Shown piece after piece: positions 53,581-62,879 of a DNA stretch of 64,000 nt. Numbering within the stretch: position 1 is the first letter of the stretch; each line of letters opens with the position of its first letter. Below the pieces are notes generated by a model. It was given only the letters and a program-made list of their open reading frames with translations, was not told where the DNA came from and ran no database searches. A program made the position numbers and the translations under genes. Origin of the DNA: Oryzibacter oryziterrae (lineage in GTDB: Bacteria > Pseudomonadota > Alphaproteobacteria > Rhizobiales > Pleomorphomonadaceae); assembly GCF_021864535.1 (NCBI RefSeq), contig NZ_JAKJIC010000008.1:62001-126000 (forward strand). The letters run 5' to 3'.

Positions 53581-54042
53581 ATGAGCGAGCTCGACTCCAC
53601 GGACCTGCGCCTCCTCCGCCTGCTCCAGGATGACGGCCGCCTTACCAACGCCGAACTCGCCGAACGGGCCAACGTCAGCCCCGCCACCTGCCATCGACGC
53701 CTGCACCGCCTGTTCGAACAGGGCTATGTGCGCTCGGTGCGCGCGCTCATCGATCCGCAGAAGGTGGGCCTTGGCGCCATCGCTCTGGTCGGCGTCGTGC
53801 TCGACCGCTCGACCCCCGAGAGCTTTGCCTCCTTCGAAGCGGCCATCCGCGTGCTGCCCATGGTGCTCGACTGCCATCTGGTGGCCGGCGACTTCGATTA
53901 TCTCCTGAAGATTCGCGTGCGCGACATGCAGGATTTCAACATCTTGCACGGCGAGCGACTGATCGCCCTGCCCGGTGTCCGGCAGACACGAACCTTCTTC
54001 GTCATGAAGGAGGTCAAGGATGGCGAGCCCCTGGATTTCTGA
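53581..54042 (+). CDS. acdR: Lrp/AsnC family regulator of ACC deaminase
   Basis: A 153-residue regulator. The N-terminal winged helix-turn-helix (LRLLRLLQDDGRLTNAELAERANVSPATCHRRLHRL) binds DNA; the C-terminal RAM domain (LVAGDFDYLLKIRVRDMQDF) senses the effector and drives oligomerisation. AGAGATCC precedes the ATG. Divergent pairing with a true acdS makes it AcdR, which activates acdS when ACC is present; the assignment rests on this context. Confidence 0.9.
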   Translation: MSELDSTDLRLLRLLQDDGRLTNAELAERANVSPATCHRRLHRLFEQGYVRSVRALIDPQKVGLGAIALVGVVLDRSTPESFASFEAAIRVLPMVLDCHLVAGDFDYLLKIRVRDMQDFNILHGERLIALPGVRQTRTFFVMKEVKDGEPLDF

Positions 54043-54219
54043 CCAAGACATGGAAACCGGAACTATTTTCACGAACTAACGCGTAACGCGCAATCTTATG
54101 CACAACAATTAATCAAACTGAACCTTCGTTTGCTCAATCAGCGTCCTTGCTCTCCTGCGCAGTTTGCCGCTTAATTCATCAAACAAAGCAGTGGCAGCGC
54201 CCAGGGTGGAGTGACGGGA

Positions 54220-55641
54220 TTGGCAGCTTTTGACGAGATGTATGGGATGGGCGACACCGCCCGTCCGGCCTACCGAACCATCAAATCCTGGCTCGATCAA
54301 AGCGATCCCGAGAATCTCAAGCGTCGACAAAAGGAAGCAGAGTTTCTGTTCCGCCGCGTCGGCATCACCTTTGCGGTCTATGGCGATGCCGAGGCCGAAG
54401 AGCGCATCATCCCCTTCGATATCGTGCCGCGCGTGCTGACATCCAGCGAGTGGGGCACGCTGCACAAGGGCCTTGTCCAGCGCGTCACCGCCCTCAACCG
54501 CTTCCTCACCGACGTCTACAGCGGTGGCGATATCGTGCGGGCCGGCATCGTGCCCGAAGACCTCGTCTACCAGAACCCGTCCTTCCGGCCCGAAATGGTC
54601 GGCGTGAAACTGCCCCACAACATCTACACGCAGATCGCCGGCATCGACGTGATCCGCACCGATGACAAGGACTTCTATGTCCTTGAAGACAATGCGCGCA
54701 CCCCCTCGGGCGTGTCCTACATGCTCGAGAATCGCGACGTGCAGATGCGTCTGTTCCCCGATCTCTTTGCCGAGACACGCATCCAGCCGGTGGAGAACTA
54801 TCCGGACGAGTTGCTGGCAACGCTGAAGTCGGTGGCCCCGCTGACCTCGCCGAGCGAACCGACCGTGGTGCTGATGACCCCCGGCCCGCTCAACTCGGCC
54901 TATTACGAGCACTCCTTCCTTGCCGACAAGCTCGGTGTGGAGCTGGTGGAGGGGCGCGACCTCTTCGTCATGGACCAGATCGTCTACATGCGCACCACGC
55001 GCGGCCCCAAGCGGGTGGACGTCATCTATCGCCGCATCGACGACGACTTCCTCGACCCGATGGTCTTCCGTCCGGACTCCGTGCTCGGTGTGCCCGGGCT
55101 AATCTCGGCCTATCGCGCCGGCAACGTCACGCTGGCCAATGCGGTGGGCACCGGCGTCGCCGACGACAAGGCCATCTACACCTACATGCCCGAGATCGTG
55201 AAATTCTATCTCGGCGAGGAACCGATCCTCAAGAATGTGCCCACCTGGCGCTGCCGTGAACCCGACGCCCTGAAGTATGTGCTCGAACACCTGGGCGAGC
55301 TGGTGGTCAAGGAAGTCCAGGGCTCCGGCGGCTACGGCATGCTGGTCGGCCCCAAGTCGACCAAGGAGCAGATCGACGCCTTCCGCGACAAGCTGAAGGC
55401 GCATCCGGACAATTTCATCGCCCAGCCGACGCTGGCCTTGTCCACCTCGCCCACATTCGTCGGTGAAGGCATCGCCCCCCGCCACGTGGACTTGCGCCCC
55501 TTCGTGCTCTCCGGCGCCGACAAGGTGCGCATCGTTCCGGGTGGCCTGACGCGCGTGGCGCTCAAGGAAGGCTCGCTCGTCGTGAACTCGAGCCAGGGCG
55601 GCGGCACCAAGGACACCTGGATCATCGAGGACCCCGAGTGA
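54220..55641 (+). CDS. Circularly permuted type 2 ATP-grasp protein (Anbu operon)
   Basis: A 473-residue cytoplasmic ATP-grasp ligase-like protein. Signatures are DNARTPSGVSYMLENR, the LVVKEVQGSGGYGMLVGP nucleotide-binding loop and RHVDLRPFVLSG. It forms the first gene of the conserved Anbu operon and presumably joins a carboxylate to an amine, making a peptide-like product. The TTG at 54220 gives the MAAFDEM start common in homologues, with GGAG 9 bases upstream; a GTG at 54211 is the alternative. Confidence 0.9.
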   Translation: MAAFDEMYGMGDTARPAYRTIKSWLDQSDPENLKRRQKEAEFLFRRVGITFAVYGDAEAEERIIPFDIVPRVLTSSEWGTLHKGLVQRVTALNRFLTDVYSGGDIVRAGIVPEDLVYQNPSFRPEMVGVKLPHNIYTQIAGIDVIRTDDKDFYVLEDNARTPSGVSYMLENRDVQMRLFPDLFAETRIQPVENYPDELLATLKSVAPLTSPSEPTVVLMTPGPLNSAYYEHSFLADKLGVELVEGRDLFVMDQIVYMRTTRGPKRVDVIYRRIDDDFLDPMVFRPDSVLGVPGLISAYRAGNVTLANAVGTGVADDKAIYTYMPEIVKFYLGEEPILKNVPTWRCREPDALKYVLEHLGELVVKEVQGSGGYGMLVGPKSTKEQIDAFRDKLKAHPDNFIAQPTLALSTSPTFVGEGIAPRHVDLRPFVLSGADKVRIVPGGLTRVALKEGSLVVNSSQGGGTKDTWIIEDPE

Positions 55642-55714
55642 TGCCGGATTGCGCCCCGTCCGCCCTCGCCGCGCCCCTCTCGCCCCTGCCCTTTTCTCCT
55701 TCGGGAGTCGCCCA

Positions 55715-56659
55715 ATGCTGAGCCGCCACGCCGATAATCTCTTCTGGCTCGCCCGTTACGTGGAACGGGCCGAAAACACCGCGCGCCTCGTCGAGGCCGC
55801 CACCCGTCTCTCGGCCACGCCCGTGCCCTATGACGACGGCAAGAACGAGTGGGAAATGGCCGTTGCCGGTACCGGCACGCTGGATCTGTTCCGCAAGGCG
55901 CATGGCACCGAGGCCAATGCCCGCAATGTGGTCGACCATCTGGCCTTCTCCGCCGCCAACCCCTCGTCGATTCGCCAGTGCCTCGATATCGCCCGCTTCA
56001 ACGCCCGATCGGTGCGCACGGCACTGACCATGGACATGTGGGAAACCATCAACTCCGGCTGGATGGAAACGCGCGGCGTCACGTCCGCCAACCTCAGCCG
56101 GCAGGACCTCTCGGACTATCTGTCCAAGGTCAAGGAAATATCGTTGCGCTTCGACGGCTCGGCCTACCGGACCATGCTGCGCAACGACGCCTATTATTTC
56201 CTGCGCCTCGGCACCTATATCGAACGTGCCGACTTCACCGCCCGTGTGCTGGCGCTGAAAGCCGACGTGCTCGATCCCAACCGTCCGTCCGCCGGCGGCA
56301 GCTTCGACTATTTCCAGTGGAGCTGGATCCTCCGCTCGCTCTCCGCCTTGACGTCATACCATTGGGTCTACCGCGACAACCTCAAGCCCAATCTCGTCGG
56401 CGAGTTCCTGATTCTCAGGGCGGAAATGCCGCGCTCGCTGGTGTCCTGCTACGAGAACATCACGCTGTTCCTGGACAGCCTGTCGCGCGACTACGGCCGC
56501 CAGGGCACCGCCCAGCGCAAGGCACGCGTCACGCTCGGTCAGCTGCAGGGAACCTCGATGGCCGATCTCTTCCGCATGGGCCTCAGCAACTTCCTCAACG
56601 ACTTCCTCGTCGAGAACTCCACGCTCGGCAGCGCGATCGCCGAACAATATCTGGGATGA
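55715..56659 (+). CDS. Alpha-E domain protein (Anbu operon)
   Basis: A 314-residue all-helical protein with the alpha-E signature at its start (LSRHADNLFWLARYVERAENTARL) and the second motif FLRLGTYIERADFTARVL. Such proteins always accompany the permuted ATP-grasp enzyme, and the function is unknown. GGGAG lies 9 bases before the ATG at 55715. It follows the ATP-grasp gene by 73 bases and precedes the transglutaminase-like gene by 6. Confidence 0.9.
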   Translation: MLSRHADNLFWLARYVERAENTARLVEAATRLSATPVPYDDGKNEWEMAVAGTGTLDLFRKAHGTEANARNVVDHLAFSAANPSSIRQCLDIARFNARSVRTALTMDMWETINSGWMETRGVTSANLSRQDLSDYLSKVKEISLRFDGSAYRTMLRNDAYYFLRLGTYIERADFTARVLALKADVLDPNRPSAGGSFDYFQWSWILRSLSALTSYHWVYRDNLKPNLVGEFLILRAEMPRSLVSCYENITLFLDSLSRDYGRQGTAQRKARVTLGQLQGTSMADLFRMGLSNFLNDFLVENSTLGSAIAEQYLG

Positions 56660-56665
56660 CCGGCG

Positions 56666-57490
56666 ATGCGCCTCAGGATCCACCACGAGATCAAGACCGA
56701 GTTTGATGAGCCGGCCAGCATGGTCGTGCGCTCGCTGCGCATGAGCCCGCGCAACTTCGATGGCCAATATGTACGCCATTGGCGCATCGACGTTGACAGC
56801 GACTGCCGCCAGGACAGGACGTCCGATCCCTTCGGCAACGTCGTCCACGACTTCGCCGTGCCGGGCCCCCTGCCCGGCATCGTCATCGTCGCTGACGGCG
56901 AGGTGGAAGTGGACGACATGGCGGGCGTGCTGAAAGGCATTGGCGTCGATCGCATGCCCATCGGCATCTACTTGCGCGATACGCCGCTGACGGAGATCAC
57001 CCCCCCGATCAGAGCACTGGCGGCAGACGTACGCGCCACCAGCGACGGCTCGACTCTCGATGTGTGCCACCGTTTGATGGAACGTCTGCACGAAGCGGTG
57101 GCCGAGGTGCCGGCCGAGCTCGACGAACTGACTGGCGTTGCCACCGGCCGCCCCGAAGATACGTTGACCGCCGAAGAAGGCAGCCCTGTCGCCCAGGCGC
57201 ATGCGTTCATCGCCGCGGCGCGCTCGCTCGCCCTGCCCGCCCGATTCATTTCCGGCTATCGCCTGCGCGACGGTGGGACCAACAGCCTCCACGCCTGGGC
57301 GGAAGCGCTGATCGACGGGCTCGGCTGGGTCGCCTTCGACGTCACCGCCAACAAATGCCCCACGGACAGCTATGTGCGGATAGCCTCAGGGCTGGATCAA
57401 GCCGGCGCGGCCTGGGTGCGCGGCTATGATCGCGGCAGTTCGTCTGCCGTATCCAGTGTGAAATGCGTGGTGGAACAGGTCGGCTACTGA
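56666..57490 (+). CDS. Transglutaminase-fold protein lacking the catalytic cysteine (Anbu operon)
   Basis: A 274-residue protein with an N-terminal beta-sandwich (MRLRIHHEIKTEFDEPAS) and a transglutaminase-like cysteine-protease fold. The His and Asp of the triad are present (LHAWAEAL at His209, AFDVTAN at Asp225). The active-site segment, usually GxCQD, reads EGSPVAQAHAF, placing Pro174 where the nucleophilic Cys belongs. It therefore looks like a pseudoenzyme or a binding protein. The start lies 6 bases after the alpha-E stop codon. Confidence 0.88.
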   Translation: MRLRIHHEIKTEFDEPASMVVRSLRMSPRNFDGQYVRHWRIDVDSDCRQDRTSDPFGNVVHDFAVPGPLPGIVIVADGEVEVDDMAGVLKGIGVDRMPIGIYLRDTPLTEITPPIRALAADVRATSDGSTLDVCHRLMERLHEAVAEVPAELDELTGVATGRPEDTLTAEEGSPVAQAHAFIAAARSLALPARFISGYRLRDGGTNSLHAWAEALIDGLGWVAFDVTANKCPTDSYVRIASGLDQAGAAWVRGYDRGSSSAVSSVKCVVEQVGY

Positions 57491-57529
57491 CAAGGACAGA
57501 CGTTCGGGGCGCCCCGCTTGATCAGCGGA

Positions 57530-57572
57530 ACGGTTCGGCAAGCGGCTCCCAACCGCTCTTTGGTCGAACCGT
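57530..57572 (+). terminator. Rho-independent terminator between the transglutaminase-like and Anbu genes
   Basis: ACGGTTCG (57530-57537) pairs with CGAACCGT (57565-57572), with an inner AGCGG/CCGCT helix. TCTGTTTTCC follows. It suggests that the Anbu gene also has its own promoter in the ~100 bp downstream. Confidence 0.6.
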
Positions 57573-57677
57573 CTGTTTTCCCTGCAAGACCCCGCGCTTT
57601 CCCGAATTCGCACGTGACATTTTCGTGCGATCCTCTAATGACAACCCTCGAGCTGGACTTCATTTTCGGAGCTTGAA

Positions 57678-58418
57678 ATGACTTATTGCGTAGGCATCCT
57701 CGTCAAGGAAGGCCTGACGATGATCGCAGATACCCGGACCAACGCCGGGCTCGACAATGTCTCGCAATACAAGAAGCTCCACATCTTCGAACGCCCGGGC
57801 GACCGGATGATCACCATTGCCTCCGCCGGCAATCTGGCCATCACCCAGGCGGTGCTGTCCTTCCTCAGCGAAGGCATCGAGAACCCGGAAACCGGGCAGG
57901 TCGAGACCATCTGGACCCAGCCGTCCATGTTCAAGGCCGCCCAGCTGGTCGGTCGCGCCATCCGCGAGGTCTATCGCATCGACGGCCCGTCGCTTGAGAA
58001 GTCCAATGCCGGCTTCGAGATCACCATGCTGCTCGGTGGCCAGGTCGCCAAGGGCCGCCTCCGCCTCTTCATGATCTACCGTCAGGGCAACTTCATCGAG
58101 GCGACGGAAGACACGCCCTTCCTGCAGATCGGCGAGCACAAGTACGGCAAGCCGATCCTCGACCGCGCCATCACCTTCTCCACCTCGATCACCGAGGCGC
58201 TGAAGCTCGGGCTGATCTCGATGGATTCCACCATGCGCTCCAACCTCGGTGTCGGCATGCCCATCGACCTCATCACCATCAAGCGCGATGCCATCGCCCA
58301 CGACGTGCTCCACCGCATCGAGCCGGGCGAGCCCTATTTCCACGACCTCCGCGAACGCTGGAGCGCCGCCTTGCGCGCCGCCCACAAGGCGATCCCGACG
58401 CCCCCTTATGGGGGGTGA
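57678..58418 (+). CDS. Anbu proteasome-like peptidase
   Basis: A 246-residue Ntn-hydrolase of the Anbu (ancestral beta subunit) family, related to HslV and proteasome beta subunits. The start MTYCVG places the catalytic threonine at position 2, exposed after Met removal. MIADTRTNAGLDNVSQYKKLH supplies the conserved Asp and Lys environment, and TIASAGNLAITQ and EITMLLGGQ are family motifs. Anbu forms open helical or ring assemblies in the cytoplasm. It clusters with the ATP-grasp, alpha-E and transglutaminase-like genes. Confidence 0.93.
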   Translation: MTYCVGILVKEGLTMIADTRTNAGLDNVSQYKKLHIFERPGDRMITIASAGNLAITQAVLSFLSEGIENPETGQVETIWTQPSMFKAAQLVGRAIREVYRIDGPSLEKSNAGFEITMLLGGQVAKGRLRLFMIYRQGNFIEATEDTPFLQIGEHKYGKPILDRAITFSTSITEALKLGLISMDSTMRSNLGVGMPIDLITIKRDAIAHDVLHRIEPGEPYFHDLRERWSAALRAAHKAIPTPPYGG

Positions 58419-58500
58419 AAGCGTGGGATTTCCGGCGGACATTGCTCTACTGTCCCACAGGTAGATCGTCTCGACACGCAACACGCCTGGAGCCGACGGC

Positions 58501-60012
58501 ATGGTCAAGCTGGGTGACATCGCGGCCCTGATCGTGGCCATCGGCGAGCGCACCGCTTACTGGCGAGATGGCCTCAAGGCCTTGCTCTCCTTCACCCGCG
58601 CCACCCGGTTCATTCGCCTCGGCGGATCAGGCCATGTGGGCGACGATCGCTGGCTGGTCCGTCTCGGCACATTCTGGCTCGACCTCAATCCCTTCCTCGG
58701 CCCGGAGCTTGCGATCGACATCGCCACTCTGGCCGAACGCAGCGGCGATCCTCGAGGCATGGCCAAGGCGCTGCGGCATGCCTATCGCCGGCTGGACAAA
58801 GTGAAGGGCGCTCACCTGGCGTCAGACGAGGCCGCCTTTGCGCGCGCCCACGCCTACCTGACCCTGCTCGATCTGGCCGCCGCCCAGAGCGTGGCAACAC
58901 AAGCTGTCGCCCAAGGATTGGCCGCTTCGACCGACCTCGCAGAGGCCATTGCCGAGATCGCCAACCAAGTCCAGCCTTGGCGCCACGTGATCGACACAGC
59001 CGCTGCAGATCTGCGCGATCTGGCCGAGGGGAAAGTAAGCGGCCATCAGGACGCGACGCTGACCATCTTCCTGCCCAACGCCCTCACCCGCATCCATCCG
59101 GAAGGGTATGCGGGATTTCGGGCGACACTTCGGGCGATCTACGCACAGCTCTTCGCCAGAATGGAGCAGACCGGGATTCCCATCCGCCTGATCCCCCGCC
59201 TCGGCACCCATGGCGTCATCGACTGTGATAGTCCCTACGTCGCCTATCACACCATCGGGGCCCGCCCTAACGGCGTCCATATCAAGGAAACCGAGCGGCG
59301 CGGCTGGTTCAGTGTCGACAGCCAGGGTTACTCTGGCTGGGCGGCTTTCGCCAAGGCACCGCTGCCGGACGCCGATATCGCCACGCCGGAAGAGATCGCC
59401 GCCTTCATTGCCGAGGAACGCCGTATCGTCATCGGCGGCAACCAGTCCAAATACGACCAGCCCGCGACCGAGCGCTCCGCTGCCGCAACCGACCGCCCCT
59501 ACATCTTCGTGCCGACGCAAGTGATCGGAGACGCCGTTCAGCGCCTTGCCCGCTTTCACCCGATCGAGATGCTGGAGGAAGTGGTGGCCGCCGGCCAGCG
59601 CCTCGGCATCGACGTCCTGGTCAAGCGGCACCCGCGCTGCAAGTCCTGGGCAATGTCGCTGGCGTTGCGGCGGGCCGAAAGACGCGGCCTCATCAAGCTG
59701 GTCGATGGTTCGATCCACGATCTGATCGCCGGCGCCTCAGCGGTCTGCGTCGTCAACTCCGGCACCGGCGCCGAGGCGCTCTTGCACGGCAAGCCGGTCT
59801 ATACCTTCGGCGAGGCCGAATATCAGGCCGCCACCTTCCGCATCACGCGCCCGGGCGAGTTTGCCGACGTCTTCGTGCCCCATCGCCTGCCGGTGCCCCC
59901 GGAAGACATCGACCGCCTGATCTACGCCCTGCGCCACAGCTATTCGGCCAACCCGATGGAGCGCGACATCACGGCACTTTTCCCGGCGCGGTTCTTGGAA
60001 GGATTGCAATGA
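58501..60012 (+). CDS. Capsule polysaccharide biosynthesis (KpsS/KpsC-like) glycosyltransferase domain protein
   Basis: A 503-residue cytoplasmic protein. The C-terminal half matches the capsule polysaccharide biosynthesis family: FVPTQVIGD, VLVKRHPRCKS, then VVNSGTGAEALLHGKPVYTFG. In KpsC/KpsS proteins this part is a Kdo transferase. The N-terminal ~200 residues are helical and without known motif. No kps export genes lie nearby, so it may act on another glycan. It sits 82 bases after the Anbu gene. The ATG at 58501 has no strong ribosome site. Confidence 0.75.
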   Translation: MVKLGDIAALIVAIGERTAYWRDGLKALLSFTRATRFIRLGGSGHVGDDRWLVRLGTFWLDLNPFLGPELAIDIATLAERSGDPRGMAKALRHAYRRLDKVKGAHLASDEAAFARAHAYLTLLDLAAAQSVATQAVAQGLAASTDLAEAIAEIANQVQPWRHVIDTAAADLRDLAEGKVSGHQDATLTIFLPNALTRIHPEGYAGFRATLRAIYAQLFARMEQTGIPIRLIPRLGTHGVIDCDSPYVAYHTIGARPNGVHIKETERRGWFSVDSQGYSGWAAFAKAPLPDADIATPEEIAAFIAEERRIVIGGNQSKYDQPATERSAAATDRPYIFVPTQVIGDAVQRLARFHPIEMLEEVVAAGQRLGIDVLVKRHPRCKSWAMSLALRRAERRGLIKLVDGSIHDLIAGASAVCVVNSGTGAEALLHGKPVYTFGEAEYQAATFRITRPGEFADVFVPHRLPVPPEDIDRLIYALRHSYSANPMERDITALFPARFLEGLQ

Positions 60013-60171
60013 CAGACGTGCCATTGCGGCATGAATGGTATCAGGACAGCAGTGCCGCTAGGCTCAGCTGGACCTTTCAACGCCAGCAGCACTGCTATTG
60101 GGCGATTGTGACATTTGCTCGATGGGTCGTGTCAGGCGGATGCAAATGTCAGAATCGAACCACTGGTCGGT

Positions 60172-60939
60172 TCAATCCAGCGACATGTGGGTATCCGCTT
60201 GCCCTGCGACCCAATAGCCCGCCGCCTTCATCCAGGAAATCGGATGCCGCACCTGGTCCAGAAAGTGCGCCCGCACTGCCTTGGCAACGTTTGCTTCTCC
60301 CGCAATCCAGACAAAGGTCTCCGCTTCAACTTCAAGCGATTTGACCTTGGCAAGCAGAGCGGCCGGCAGGGCGGCCGCCGACTCGGGTCGGAAGACCCAA
60401 TGGACGTCCAGATCAGCCTGGGTATCAAAGTTTTGAACCTCTGCTTCTCCTGCAACAGCAACCACACAGGTGATCCGTTCGCCTGGGCCGGCCTCTTCAA
60501 TCCGCCGGGCGATCGCAGGAAGAGCGGTTTCGTCACCGATCAGAACCCAACGCTGGACTGTTTGCGAAATCACCGCCGATCCCCGCGGTCCACCGATCTT
60601 GAGACGGTCGCCGGCCCTGGCGTTGAGAGCCCAGAGAGTTGCCGGTCCCGCCTCGTGCAAGGCAAAGTCAATGGCAAGCTGACGCTTCGCAGGATCAAAC
60701 GAGCGCGGCGTATAATCGCGCATCGCAGTCTCCCCATTGGCCAGCGGAACAAAGATCTTCACATGATCGTCAGGTGACAGGCTGACAAAATCCGCCAGGT
60801 CATCACCACCAAAGGTAATCCGCACATAGTGCGGCGTCAGCCGGTCTACGCGAAGGACCTCAAGATCACGAATCTTCACGTCATGCCGGATGCGTGTGAC
60901 CAGACCAGAACCAGTATTACGAGTGTTTTGTGTATTCAT
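60172..60939 (-). CDS. Siderophore-interacting protein (FAD/NAD(P)H ferric-siderophore reductase)
   Basis: A 255-residue cytoplasmic flavoprotein of the ViuB/SIP family that reduces Fe(III)-siderophores to release iron. The FAD-binding motif RDYTPRSFDP is followed by an FALHEAGPATLWAL segment. NAD(P)H-binding parts are VLIGDETALPAIARRIEE and VWIAGEANVAKAVRAHF. The ATG at 60939 opens the family N-terminus; extra upstream sequence to 61026 does not fit. The 241-bp upstream gap shows no obvious Fur or Irr box by eye. Confidence 0.9.
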   Translation of the reverse strand: MNTQNTRNTGSGLVTRIRHDVKIRDLEVLRVDRLTPHYVRITFGGDDLADFVSLSPDDHVKIFVPLANGETAMRDYTPRSFDPAKRQLAIDFALHEAGPATLWALNARAGDRLKIGGPRGSAVISQTVQRWVLIGDETALPAIARRIEEAGPGERITCVVAVAGEAEVQNFDTQADLDVHWVFRPESAAALPAALLAKVKSLEVEAETFVWIAGEANVAKAVRAHFLDQVRHPISWMKAAGYWVAGQADTHMSLD

Positions 60940-61180
60940 GTTGTCTCGTCGTTCAGTATAGGCTCGACTTGCAGCCTGACACGAGACAAACCCGCGCAGG
61001 CCAGCAACGGAAACCCGTGTAGCCATGCGCGTTGAGTGACGTTAACGCTTACGTGCTCTTGAAGCATCAGAGCAGTGACAACGCATTTTGAGAAAGCGAC
61101 GCTGAAAAGGCAAGCATCCTGAGATCACACTCGCGTGTGCGGCCAAGACTTGCTTGACCACACACACTCGGCATCCTCGC

Positions 61181-62713
<1,533 letters not shown>

Positions 62714-62879
62714 TTCACCGGTCTCCTGTCGTCTGCGTAATGACTTCCTACCACGAAGACGGACCGGTACGTACATTAGACGTTAGCCGAAGAACTGACG
62801 GAAAAGTGCATAAGTGTTGTCACGAAGTCGTTATGTGCCAGGACTATCTGAGGGCCGTACCCATCCTTGGAGACTCCAG

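Noticed and set aside
60009..60344. 111-residue frame overlapping the glycosyltransferase stop codon
   Set aside because: Starts with an ATGA overlap but runs antisense into the siderophore-interacting protein gene and loses protein-like composition.
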